DNA of 15,090 nt from DASUPK01 sp033856335 (GCA_033856335.1 JAWVFG010000053.1:1-15090); one strand, 5' to 3'; counted from the stretch's first letter, positions 6,981 through 14,207 are shown. Notes: a model not told the origin generated them from the letters alone. Made by a program: numbers and translations.

Positions 6981-8052
6981 TTCCTTCTTCCTTGTATGAG
7001 TCGATCAGGATCTGAGCCACCTCGGGGCGGCTGAACTCCTGCGGCGGCTTTTCGCCGTTGCCGAGCATCTCGCGCACCTTCGTCCCGCTCAGGAATACGT
7101 GGTCCTCCTGCCCGTGCGGGCAGGTCTTCCCGGATGCCATCCCCTCGCACTTGTTGCACCAGAACGTGTGCTCGAAGAAGAGGGGCTGGATGCCGAGCTT
7201 GTCGACGTCGATCTCGTCGAAGATCGCCTGGGCGTCGTAGGTGCCGTAGTAGTCGCCGACTCCCGCGTGGTCGCGGCCGACGATGAAGTGGGTGCAGCCG
7301 TAGTTGCGCCGGGCGATCGCGTGGAGGATCGCCTCCCGCGGCCCCGCGTAGTGCATCTTGGAGGGGAAGACGTTGAGGATCACCCGGTCGGCGGGGTAGT
7401 AGTCCTCCATCAGGACCTCGTAGCAGCGCATCCTCACCTCGGCGGAGATGTCGCCCGCCTTCGTCTTGCCGATCAGCGGGTGGATCATCAGCCCGTCCGT
7501 GATCTCGAGCGCCGTCTTGGTCACGTGCTCATGCGCACGATGGATGGGGTTGCGCGTCTGGAAGGCGACGATCCTCTTCCAGCCGCGCTCTGAGAAGGCC
7601 TTGCGTGACTCCGCCGGGCTCAGGTAGCGCTTGCTGAACGCCTCCTCGTGGTCGGGAAGCTCGTCCACCTCGTAGGTGCCGGCGATGCAACGGGCGCCCT
7701 CCTCGTAGATGGCGGCCACACCGGGGTGCTCCTTGTCGGTCGTCCGGTAGACGTTCTCAGCCTCCGCCTCCAGGTCGCGCTCGAAGATCTCGGTCACGTT
7801 GAGCCGGCCGAGGGTCTTGCCCTCGTCGCTCGACACCTCGACGGTGTCGCCCTCCGAGACGTCGAGATCGGTGGCGAGGGTTATCGGGATCGGCCAGTAC
7901 TCGCCGCTCGAGATGGTCATGTTCTCCACGACGCTCTTCCAGTCCTCGGAGCCCTGCGGGCCGGTCAACGGGGCGAAGCCGCCGTTGCCGATCATCTCGA
8001 AGTCGGCGGTCTGCCGATCGGTGAGTTGCAGCTTGAGAGCGGTCTGGGTCAT
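6973..8052 (-). CDS. sat: sulfate adenylyltransferase (ATP sulfurylase, homomeric type)
   Basis: Makes APS and pyrophosphate from sulfate and ATP. 359 residues, one domain pair, no fused kinase. The nucleotide-binding motif QTRNPIHRAHE is at 165-175 and GRDHAGVGDYYG at 259-270. Zinc-type cysteines C299, C302 and C311 lie in WCNKCEGMASGKTCPHG, followed by HVFLSGTKVREML. It is the Sat type rather than the CysDN heterodimer. The ATG at 8052 lacks a clear Shine-Dalgarno. The 147 nt between it and the upstream cysH contain copy C of the structured repeat in the sense direction. The cysC start overlaps the 3' end. Confidence 0.97.
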   Translation of the reverse strand: MTQTALKLQLTDRQTADFEMIGNGGFAPLTGPQGSEDWKSVVENMTISSGEYWPIPITLATDLDVSEGDTVEVSSDEGKTLGRLNVTEIFERDLEAEAENVYRTTDKEHPGVAAIYEEGARCIAGTYEVDELPDHEEAFSKRYLSPAESRKAFSERGWKRIVAFQTRNPIHRAHEHVTKTALEITDGLMIHPLIGKTKAGDISAEVRMRCYEVLMEDYYPADRVILNVFPSKMHYAGPREAILHAIARRNYGCTHFIVGRDHAGVGDYYGTYDAQAIFDEIDVDKLGIQPLFFEHTFWCNKCEGMASGKTCPHGQEDHVFLSGTKVREMLGNGEKPPQEFSRPEVAQILIDSYKEEGNG

Positions 8053-8110
8053 GGCGTCATTGAGTGGATAAAGGTGATCATGTCAGTCAGGAAGCGCAGC
8101 AGGTTAGCGG

Positions 8111-8181
8111 CTTCGCCATCAGGCGGGACCGCTACGGCCGCAATCACAAGTCGCTACGGGCTTCGCCCTTCGCTCCGAGAT
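8111..8181 (-). repeat. structured intergenic repeat, copy C (sat leader)
   Basis: Third copy, on the minus strand, within the 147-nt gap between cysH and sat. It keeps GGAGCGAA, the GGGC-GAA-GCCC hairpin, AGCGACTT and the end TGATGGCGAAG. The second hairpin differs in sequence: GCGG pairs with CCGC and CCG with CGG around a TAG loop, with a 2-nt bulge. Like copies A and B it lies in sense orientation 5' of a gene. The rest of the gap shows no convincing promoter. Confidence 0.75.
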
Positions 8182-8199
8182 ACAGCGGCCTTGCGGTCC

Positions 8200-9003
8200 C
8201 TAGCCGTGCAGCCCGCACTCGGTCTTTTCCATGCCGGCCCAACGGCCGGCCCGCGCGTCCTCTCCGGCAGCGGGCTTTCGGGTGCAGTGTGTGCAGCCGA
8301 TCGAGGGGTAGCCCTGATCGTGCAGTGGGTTGACGGGGATGTCGTGCTCGGCGATGTAGGACCAGACCTGCTCCTCCGACCAGTCGGCGAGCGGATTGAG
8401 CTTCCAGAGGCCGAAGCGCTTGTCCCAGGCGAACTTCGGCGCCTTGGCGCGAGTCTGCGAGTCCGAGCGCCGGATGCCGGAGACCCAGAGGTCGACGGCA
8501 GCCAGCGCCGAGCGCATCGGCTCCACCTTGCGGATGCCACAGCAGGAGTCGGGGTCGCGGCTCCAGAGCTCGTCGCCGTAGAGGCCCTTCTGCTGCTCCA
8601 GGGTGATCGAGCTGTAGCGGTGGAAGTTGATGCCGTAGCGCTCCTCGAGCCGGTCCTTTGTGTCGTACGTCTCCGGGAAGAGGACGTCGGTGTCCAGGTA
8701 GAAGAACCGCGCATCGGGATTGATGGAGTTCGCCATGTGGACGGTGACCGAGCTCGTCTTCTGGAACGAGCAGGCGATGTACATCCCCGGGTGGAAGGTG
8801 TCCAGCGCCCAGCCGAGCGCCTCCTCGGCGCTCGCGTCCTCGAGGTCGGCGGCGACCTTCTCGGGATCGAAGCTCAGGCCGTCGAGCTCGAAGTCGGGCA
8901 CTGCGGCGTGCTCGGTCGCGGAGGCCTCGTGGAGGATCCCCTTGCGACCGTTGCCGTTCGTATCGGCACCGGGTTGCCGTCGCTGTGTGGCGCTGGGCTC
9001 CAC
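8200..9003 (-). CDS. cysH: phosphoadenylyl/adenylyl-sulfate reductase, [4Fe-4S] APS-reductase type
   Basis: Reduces activated sulfate to sulfite with a thioredoxin-type electron donor. 267 residues from the GTG at 9003. The PP-loop-like SFQKTSS is at 79-85, the cluster cysteines at C154-C155 (DSCCGIRK) and C237/C240 (CTHC), and the C-terminal redox cysteine at C263 in TECGLHG. The CC...CxxC set marks the iron-sulfur branch that uses APS directly; some members also take PAPS. The first ~45 residues are a variable extension. The GTG at 9003 shares its G with the sir stop (TAGTG) and has GAGGGAGAG 11 nt upstream; a GTG at 9015 is possible but would sit too close to that site. Third from last gene of the cluster, with a repeat-bearing gap before sat. 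Confidence 0.95.
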   Translation of the reverse strand: MEPSATQRRQPGADTNGNGRKGILHEASATEHAAVPDFELDGLSFDPEKVAADLEDASAEEALGWALDTFHPGMYIACSFQKTSSVTVHMANSINPDARFFYLDTDVLFPETYDTKDRLEERYGINFHRYSSITLEQQKGLYGDELWSRDPDSCCGIRKVEPMRSALAAVDLWVSGIRRSDSQTRAKAPKFAWDKRFGLWKLNPLADWSEEQVWSYIAEHDIPVNPLHDQGYPSIGCTHCTRKPAAGEDARAGRWAGMEKTECGLHG

Positions 9004-10928
9004 TAGACCGCGCACTCTCCCTCGCCGCGCTCGACCTTGTAGGGCTCGGAGCGGTTCCAGTCGATGAAGTGCAGGAGGTTGTCCGCGCTGAACTCGACCG
9101 GCAGCTTCAGGTCCGAGATCAGCTCCTCGAAGGCGTCGAAGCCTGTGCGGTCCACGAAGGCGTTGAAGTTCTCCCCCTCGTTCCGGTTCTCCTCGTAGTG
9201 GCGGATCCAGCGCTCGACCGCGTCCGGCACGCGCTTGGCGGGCAGGCGCGCCTTGAGCCGGTGGCCGAAGACGACGTCGCCGCCCTCGAAGTTGCCGGCG
9301 ATGTGCGGAATGTAGGCAGGGATCGCGTGTTCGCCAACCTTGATCGAGGCCCCGTAGAAACCGATGGTCGCGATGTGGTGCTGGGAGCAGCCGTTGGGGC
9401 AGCCGCTCATCTTGATGTGGATCTGCCTGGTGAGCGGATCGGTGATGTCCATCTCCTCGATCCGCTGCGAGAGCGCCTTGTTGAGGCCCATCGAGGACGT
9501 GATCCCGAGCTTGCAGCTGTCGGTGCCGGGGCAGCTGACCACGTCGCCGATCTGGAAAGCGCCGGCGCCGCCGACGTCGAGCTCCTTCAGGCGCAGCCAG
9601 AGGTCATAGAGCGACTCGGGCCGGACCCAGCGCAGAACGAGGTTCTGCTGGACGGTGGTCCGCGCAAAGCCACTGGTGAAGTCGCGCATGACCTGGGCGA
9701 GGCCGCGGAACTGCTCCGGGCTGAGGTCGCCGCGGGTCACCTTGGCGGTGACCGTGACGAAGCCCTCTTGGCGCTGGGGCAGGACGTTGGCGTCGACCCA
9801 GGCGTCGAACTCCGACTTGTCGCCGTTCGGCGTGCCGTAGCTCTCCGGGACGGCGGGGGCGTCGGCCTCCTCGTCGTGGACGTAGAGCAGGTGGTCGATC
9901 GTGAAGTCGCGCTCATCCACCCAGTCGCCCTCGAGCTCCTCGTCGACCAGCTCGCGGAAGGCATCCATCCCGATCTTGTCGACCAGCACCTTGATCCGGG
10001 CGCGCATTCGGTTCTCGCGCAGCCATTCCTGGCGGTCGAAGATGCGGAGCGCGGCCTCGGTCACCTTGAGGTAGTCGCCGTTCTCGAGCTCGACGAAGTC
10101 GTAGAGGGTGGGCGCGATGCGGGGCTGGATGGAGGTCCCGCCGCCGATCCTGACCTCGACGCCCCTCACCTGCTTGCCGTCGACCTCCCTGACCTTGGGG
10201 ATGAACCCGACGTCGTGGATGCCGGTGATCGCGCGGTCCTCGTCGCTGGCGGTGAAGGCAGTCTTCACCTTGCGGGGCATCAGCTGGGTGGTCGGGTGGC
10301 GCACGAAGTAGCGCGTGTAGGCCGCCGCGTAGGGGGTGATGTCGAAGGGCTCGTCGTCCGCGACGCCTGCCCACGGGTCGCCCGTGACGTTGCGGATCGT
10401 GTTGCCGCAGCCCTCACGGGAGGAGAGGCCCGCCGAGCTGATCTGCCGAATCAGCTCCGCCATGTCGGCGAGGGGGATGTGGTGGATCTGGATGTTCTGG
10501 CGCGTGGTGATGTGTCCCTTGTTGAGGGGGGCGAACTGCTCGACCACGTCGGCGAAGGTCTCCATCTGCTCCGGGTTGACGCCGCCGAAGGGGAGCTTGA
10601 CCCGGCACATCTGAACGTCGGGCTGGCGCTGTCCGTATACGCCCTGCTTGAGGCGGAAGCCGATGAACTGCTCCTCGGTCTGCTCGCCTCGGAGGAAGCT
10701 GGCCGCCTCGGTGTCGAAGTCGTCGAACTCGCGCTCGATGATCGGGATCACGTGGCCGGGGACGTTGTCGTAGACCTCCGGATTCTCCAGCGAGCCGACC
10801 TTGCCCTTGCCGTGCTGCTTCTTGGCCGGGTCCTGCTTCAGATCCGCAGGATCCACGGGCTTCTTGGCGGGCTTCGGGGTGCCGTTGGTGGCGGCGCCCT
10901 TCTTTTCAGGGGCGGAGACAGGCTCCAT
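9003..10928 (-). CDS. sir: ferredoxin-dependent sulfite reductase (nitrite/sulfite reductase family)
   Basis: Six-electron reduction of sulfite to sulfide using siroheme and a [4Fe-4S] cluster. 641 residues. An N-terminal Lys/Ala/Pro-rich extension (about 1-48) precedes two ferredoxin-like/NIR-SIR halves. The first half has GHITTRQNIQIHHIPL (about 138-153). The siroheme/cluster cysteines are C466 and C472 (CPGTDSC) and C510 and C514 (SGCPNGCSQHH). No flavoprotein domain is present, so electrons should come from ferredoxin. The fold also includes nitrite reductases; the adjacent cysH, sat and cysC favour sulfite. ATG at 10928 with AAAGGA 12 nt upstream; the stop overlaps the cysH GTG (TAGTG). 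First gene of the sulfate-assimilation transcript, with a promoter/palindrome candidate at 10983-11011. Confidence 0.95.
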   Translation of the reverse strand: MEPVSAPEKKGAATNGTPKPAKKPVDPADLKQDPAKKQHGKGKVGSLENPEVYDNVPGHVIPIIEREFDDFDTEAASFLRGEQTEEQFIGFRLKQGVYGQRQPDVQMCRVKLPFGGVNPEQMETFADVVEQFAPLNKGHITTRQNIQIHHIPLADMAELIRQISSAGLSSREGCGNTIRNVTGDPWAGVADDEPFDITPYAAAYTRYFVRHPTTQLMPRKVKTAFTASDEDRAITGIHDVGFIPKVREVDGKQVRGVEVRIGGGTSIQPRIAPTLYDFVELENGDYLKVTEAALRIFDRQEWLRENRMRARIKVLVDKIGMDAFRELVDEELEGDWVDERDFTIDHLLYVHDEEADAPAVPESYGTPNGDKSEFDAWVDANVLPQRQEGFVTVTAKVTRGDLSPEQFRGLAQVMRDFTSGFARTTVQQNLVLRWVRPESLYDLWLRLKELDVGGAGAFQIGDVVSCPGTDSCKLGITSSMGLNKALSQRIEEMDITDPLTRQIHIKMSGCPNGCSQHHIATIGFYGASIKVGEHAIPAYIPHIAGNFEGGDVVFGHRLKARLPAKRVPDAVERWIRHYEENRNEGENFNAFVDRTGFDAFEELISDLKLPVEFSADNLLHFIDWNRSEPYKVERGEGECAV

Positions 10929-10982
10929 GGAAACCGGCGTTCCTTTCGTCGACGTGCCTTGCCCGGCGTTTACCGCACGCCC

Positions 10983-11011
10983 AATCTAGCAAACCTGATC
11001 GAGTTTCAGGT
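10983..11011 (-). promoter_or_regulatory. putative sir promoter with palindromic operator
   Basis: On the minus strand TGC-TAGATT forms an extended -10 (TAGATT at 10983-10988). Just upstream is a perfect palindrome ACCTGA-N7-TCAGGT (10993-11011) covering the -35 region, where no good -35 hexamer exists. It fits the CC-N2-A-N7-T-N2-GG spacing described for type-2 IscR sites, making it a candidate Rrf2-type site. The leader to the sir ATG would be about 48 nt. Confidence 0.45.
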
Positions 11012-11024
11012 GATTAGGCGTGGC

Positions 11025-11873
11025 TCAGAGCTTCTTGACCAGCTTCAGCTTGTCGATGGTCGTTCCTGCGTCGCCCTGGACGGGGAGGAAGGTGACCTGG
11101 GGCGAGACCCACGCGCTCCCCCTCTTTCTCAGCCGATCACGCTTCTTGCCCCTCACCTTGACGAAAATCTGAATCTCACCCGGCGCGTTGACCGAGGCGG
11201 GGCCGGTGCCCGTGATGCCGACGCCCGAGTAGCTGAGCGTTCCCGCGTTCGGCACCTGGACCCGGATGCTCGCGGTTCCCTTTCGCCTGTTGCGCTGGAC
11301 AGCGCCGAAGCTGACCGTATTGGTTGGGGCGATGATCGCCTGGACCATGGTCTCGACGTCGGTCCCGATCGTCGCGTCCCGAGTGCCGCCATCGGCCAGC
11401 GGCGGCAGCGTCCAGGAGACCTGGGTGGCTCCTGCGATGCCGGTGGAGACGATCTGGGCGCCGTTCGAGTCGATGCCGATCGCGTCTCCGATCCGGATCG
11501 GCAGGGCCGTGCCGAACTGGCCCCGGATGCCTCCGAAGACCGGGACCGAGCTGCTGGTGCCTGCCCCGGTGAAGCTGAGGCCACCGTTCGGGTGCAGGAT
11601 CCTGAGGCTGATCGGAGACTCGGGAGAGTCGCCGGACCGATAGAGCCAGCTTGCCACCGTGCCGTTGACCGGCGACAGCACGCCCTGGAAAGCCGCCTTC
11701 GAGCTCGGCAGGAAGAGGTTGCCGGCCGTGCACGCGGCGCTGCAGACGCCGGCGCTGTCCGGCTGCGAGAGCAGGCCGCTGCCGATCCTCACCTCCGCGC
11801 CGGCCTGACAGGCGGCAGGGGTCAGCGTGATGGCGGCGCTCAGCACCGCCAGAAAGATCGCCCTCCATGGCAC
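11025..11873 (-). CDS. secreted beta-rich protein of unknown function
   Basis: 282 residues. The signal peptide is PWRAIFLAVLSAAITLTPAA with a probable cut after CQAGA near residue 26; the Cys there is not in a good lipobox (PAAC). The middle (about 30-180) is rich in Gly/Ser/Thr and short beta-prone strands, with no catalytic motif seen. Residues about 185-282 look like an immunoglobulin-like sandwich: KGTASIRVQVPNAGTLSYSG, a loop, then IQIFVKVRGKKRDRLRKRGS and VTFLPVQGDAG. Modules with this KGTA...VPGAGTL...LKLVKK pattern recur in secreted proteins of Thermoleophilia (from memory). The GTG at 11873 has no Shine-Dalgarno; a TAGCAT box seven nt upstream suggests a leaderless start. Same strand as sir but separated by sir's own promoter. 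No function is assigned. Confidence 0.75.
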   Translation of the reverse strand: MPWRAIFLAVLSAAITLTPAACQAGAEVRIGSGLLSQPDSAGVCSAACTAGNLFLPSSKAAFQGVLSPVNGTVASWLYRSGDSPESPISLRILHPNGGLSFTGAGTSSSVPVFGGIRGQFGTALPIRIGDAIGIDSNGAQIVSTGIAGATQVSWTLPPLADGGTRDATIGTDVETMVQAIIAPTNTVSFGAVQRNRRKGTASIRVQVPNAGTLSYSGVGITGTGPASVNAPGEIQIFVKVRGKKRDRLRKRGSAWVSPQVTFLPVQGDAGTTIDKLKLVKKL

Positions 11874-11897
11874 CGGAGGGATGCTAGTCGGGTGTGA

Positions 11898-12287
11898 TCA
11901 GGCCGCTGAGGGGTCCGCTTCCAGCACGGAGAGGATGTTGCCCGCCGGGTCCTTGAACCAGGCGATCGTCGGACCGGGCCCCCCGCTCGCGATCCCTCGC
12001 TCGTCCTGGTCGAATCCGTCGTACTGCTCGAAGGTGACGCCGCGCGAGATGAGCTCGTCGACGGTCGCCTCGACGTCGTCGACCGGGAAGTTGAGGATCG
12101 TGTAGGTGGCGGGCGTGAAGCCGGGCTTCGGGTAGATCAGAGTGGGCCTGTCCCCTGCCAGGTCCAACCGAAGGAGCTCTTCGCCCTGCGTGGAGACCTC
12201 CAGTCCGAGCGTCTCGCCGTAGAACTGCTTCGCCTTCTGCACATCGTCGACTGCGAATCCGCTGAATGCCCTGCTGTTCTCGAGCAT
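11898..12287 (-). CDS. VOC / glyoxalase-fold protein
   Basis: 129 residues in the two-beta-alpha-beta-beta-beta pattern of the vicinal oxygen chelate fold. The first half is FSGFAVDDVQKAKQFYGETL and the second ILNFPVDDVEATVDELISRG, closing with AWFKDPAGNILSVLEAD. The His expected at the first metal position of glyoxalase I-like enzymes is absent, so it may be a binding or non-canonical member; substrate unknown. The ATG at 12287 has AGAGAGGAA closely upstream. The reading frame stays open upstream to 13403, but that part is antisense to the cyclodeaminase gene and is not coding. Divergent from that gene across 81 bp. The final C-terminal acid of the KDPxGN...E motif is present. Confidence 0.88.
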   Translation of the reverse strand: MLENSRAFSGFAVDDVQKAKQFYGETLGLEVSTQGEELLRLDLAGDRPTLIYPKPGFTPATYTILNFPVDDVEATVDELISRGVTFEQYDGFDQDERGIASGGPGPTIAWFKDPAGNILSVLEADPSAA

Positions 12288-12306
12288 TTGGTTCCTCTCT
12301 TTCGTT

Positions 12307-12353
12307 CGGTTCACGGGTTGAGACCCGCTCGCAAGGCGAGACTCATCGGACCG
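12307..12353 (+). promoter_or_regulatory. compact three-helix fold in the cyclodeaminase gene leader
   Basis: An outer helix CGGTTC/GGACCG (12307-12312 with 12348-12353, one G-T pair) encloses two adjacent hairpins: CGGGT-TGAG-ACCCG (12314-12327) and CTCGC-AAG-GCGAG (12328-12340). The layout is a three-way junction ending 15 nt before the ATG at 12369. It might be a leader RNA element or paired operators in the divergent gap. It matches no riboswitch family known to me. Confidence 0.35.
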
Positions 12354-12368
12354 CGACAGAATCGCCGG

Positions 12369-13316
12369 ATGACCGAGATCCCGGTGATCCCCGGCGACGC
12401 GGTACTCGAGGCGATCGACCCCGGGACCGCGATCGAGCGTACGCGAGAGGCATTCGAGCGCTACAGCCGGGGCGAGTGGGTGATGCCGGCCAAGGTCTAT
12501 CTCGACAGCCCTCCGCATGGAGACTTCCGGGCGATGCCCGCCCGAGGCGACGGGCTGGCGCTGCTCAAGTGGGTCACCTCGTTCCCGGGCAACAGTGCCA
12601 GGGGGCTGCCCGTGGTCCGCGGCGAGGTCCTTCTCTCCGATGCCGAGACCGGCGAGGAGCTGGCGGTGATCGAGTGCTCTTCGGTGACCTCGCTGCGCAC
12701 CGGGGCGGCGGCCGCCGTCTCCGCCCAGGCGCTGGCCGCGAAGGCCGCCGAGTCGGTCGGGATCATCGGCTGCGGGGTCAACGGCACCTGGTCGGCCCGA
12801 TGCCTGGCGGCGGCGGGTTTTGGTCCGGGTGTCTGTGCGGACCCGCGTGCCGATGCCGCAGAGGCCCTCGCCGGCGAGCTCGGTTGGCGTGTGGGCGACA
12901 GAGCTGAAGCGGCGGCGCAGGACGTGGTGGTGACCGTGACGCCGGGCAACGAGCCCGTGGTCCTGGCGACTGATCTCCGAGCAGGACAGCACCTCGCGGT
13001 CCTGGGTGCCGACGCGCACGGCAAGCAGGAGGTCGAGCTGGATGCGATCGAGCGCTGCCGGCTCTTCTGCGACGAGTGGGAGCAGGCGAGCGCCGGAGGC
13101 GAGCTGTCGAACGGGATCGAGGCAGGGATCATCGAACGCGAGCAGGTGACGCAGCTGGGCGATGTCCTCGCCGGCAGTGCCGAGGGCCGCCGCGGCCCAG
13201 ATGAGATCACCCTCTTCGACTCCACCGGCCTGGCGATCCAGGACCTGGCGATCTGCCAGGCCGTCTACGAGCGCTGGCGCGAAGGCGCCGTCGACGCTCC
13301 GGTGGTCAGCCTCTGA
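12369..13316 (+). CDS. ornithine cyclodeaminase / mu-crystallin family NAD(P)-binding protein
   Basis: 315 residues from the ATG at 12369 (an upstream ATG-free extension to 12288 covers the divergent control region and is rejected). The catalytic Lys is K67 in LLKWVTSFPGN; SSVTSLRTGAAAAVSA carries R110; the Rossmann loop GIIGCGVNG is at 131-139, with D158 at the end of beta-2. GADAHGKQE (213-221) supplies the catalytic-type Asp D215. Family members include ornithine cyclodeaminase, alanine dehydrogenase, and lysine or ketimine enzymes; the substrate cannot be read from sequence. Only a weak ribosome-binding site is present. Its 3' end overlaps the convergent secreted-protein gene by 52 nt. 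The leader carries a predicted three-helix fold. Confidence 0.9.
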   Translation: MTEIPVIPGDAVLEAIDPGTAIERTREAFERYSRGEWVMPAKVYLDSPPHGDFRAMPARGDGLALLKWVTSFPGNSARGLPVVRGEVLLSDAETGEELAVIECSSVTSLRTGAAAAVSAQALAAKAAESVGIIGCGVNGTWSARCLAAAGFGPGVCADPRADAAEALAGELGWRVGDRAEAAAQDVVVTVTPGNEPVVLATDLRAGQHLAVLGADAHGKQEVELDAIERCRLFCDEWEQASAGGELSNGIEAGIIEREQVTQLGDVLAGSAEGRRGPDEITLFDSTGLAIQDLAICQAVYERWREGAVDAPVVSL

Positions 13317-14068
13317 GGGGTGCCGACCCGGCGGTGCCGTTTCTTCTTCTTGCACTTCTTCGCGATCGCGGCGCGGTGCTTCCTGTGCTTCTTCTTCTTG
13401 CACTTCTTCTTGGGCGGGGCGGGAGGGACGGGCGGCGGCGGGCCGTCGGTCAGCGTGAGGTTGTCGAGGTCGTAGGTCTCTCCGGTCCCGTCCGCACCGA
13501 CGTCGGCCATTACGGCGATCTCATCGCTGGCGGCGATCAGGTTCATGAACTGCGCCTGGCTTGGGGGATGGCAGGCGCCACCCGCATACGGGCAGACGGC
13601 CCAATTCGCGGTCTCATTGAGAACGATCGAAAGGTGGTGGTAGGTCTGCCCAGCCGTCTCCGGGATCAGGCCGTCCAGATAGAGGCCGCCAGACGGCAGC
13701 AGAAGCAATTCGGCGCCGAACACCGGGTCGACGTCCTTTGAGCGCAGATCGAAGGACCCGGTGCCGCCGTAGTTCGCCCCGAGGGTGGGAACAAAGGGGC
13801 TGAAGAACGTGAGCAGCTGGCAGGGACTGCCGCCCGTCGAGCACCCATCCTCAGCCCCGCTGTCCTTGGCCGTCAGGTGGCCTCCGGGGTTTCCGCCACT
13901 CGCCTGGAAGCCTGCCGGGACGGAGCTGGGACTCGCTTGGTCCTGTTTCTGGAGCCAGCCCTGGTTGCCGGAGTCGAAGGTGTAGGAGAGGGTGGTGGCC
14001 TCGGCAGAGCCCGCTGCGGCGAGCGTTGCGACGGCTGCCAGTGCAAGGCCCACCAGCCGCCTGCTCAA
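13265..14068 (-). CDS. secreted laminin-B-like domain protein with Lys/Cys-rich C-terminal tail
   Basis: 267 residues from a TTG at 14068 (no ATG or GTG in frame just upstream). Signal peptide SRRLVGLALAAVATLAAAGS with a cut near AEA (about residue 24). Residues about 28-208 resemble the laminin IV/B domain: YTFDSGNQGWLQKQDQA, GGNPGGHLTAKDSG, YGGTGSFDLRSKD, LSIVLNETANWAV, ending GETYDLDNLTL. Such domains are beta-sandwich carbohydrate- or matrix-binding modules; no enzyme site is visible. A Pro linker (PPPPVPPAPP) leads to KKKCKKKKHRKHR and AKKCKKKKRHRR (about 220-247). The final 17-20 residues (VGTPQRLTTGASTAP...) are antisense to the end of the cyclodeaminase gene and are probably a run-on past an ancestral stop. 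Overlap with that gene is 52 nt, tail to tail. Confidence 0.8.
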   Translation of the reverse strand: MSRRLVGLALAAVATLAAAGSAEATTLSYTFDSGNQGWLQKQDQASPSSVPAGFQASGGNPGGHLTAKDSGAEDGCSTGGSPCQLLTFFSPFVPTLGANYGGTGSFDLRSKDVDPVFGAELLLLPSGGLYLDGLIPETAGQTYHHLSIVLNETANWAVCPYAGGACHPPSQAQFMNLIAASDEIAVMADVGADGTGETYDLDNLTLTDGPPPPVPPAPPKKKCKKKKHRKHRAAIAKKCKKKKRHRRVGTPQRLTTGASTAPSRQRS

Positions 14069-14133
14069 TCCCTTGGTGCGGATCCCCCCGCAGATGATTC
14101 GACCCCCTGGTCAGGTTTGAAAGCTCAGGGTAA

Positions 14134-14173
14134 GGCGAGCGCCTCGCCGAATCAAGAGGCGGCGGGAGCCGCC
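14134..14173 (-). terminator. two hairpins downstream of the dodecin gene, possible terminator
   Basis: GGCGAG-CGC-CTCGCC (14134-14148) and GGCGGC-GGGA-GCCGCC (14158-14173) are two perfect 6-bp stems in the 139-nt gap between the secreted-protein start and the dodecin stop. Read on the minus strand each is followed by only a short T-containing stretch (TCTTGATT, TTACCC), so a factor-independent terminator for the dodecin transcript is possible but not well formed. Confidence 0.35.
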
Positions 14174-14207
14174 CTGCCGGCGCCCGCCGCCATCCACTCC
14201 TCCCAAA

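Noticed and set aside
7648..9006. 452-codon + strand frame
   Set aside because: Antisense to sat and cysH and runs through the repeat; no recognisable domain.
8985..11897. Very long open frame (970 codons) on the + strand
   Set aside because: It is antisense to sir and the secreted protein; the product is Asp/Leu/Val/Arg-rich low-complexity typical of a GC-rich shadow frame, while the minus strand has clear catalytic motifs.
12307..12353. Hammerhead-ribozyme-like string (CGATGAGTC on the minus strand)
   Set aside because: The required GAAA after stem II and the cleavage-site UH are absent; only a partial resemblance to the CUGAUGA core.
12288..13403. Upstream extension of the VOC frame to 501 codons
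   Set aside because: It is the complement of the cyclodeaminase gene; the VOC fold starts at the ATG at 12287 with a good ribosome-binding site.
13326..13420. CTTCTT-rich tract as a possible tandem repeat or CRISPR-like array
   Set aside because: It is the coding strand complement of Lys codons in the basic tail; no regular spacer-repeat pattern.
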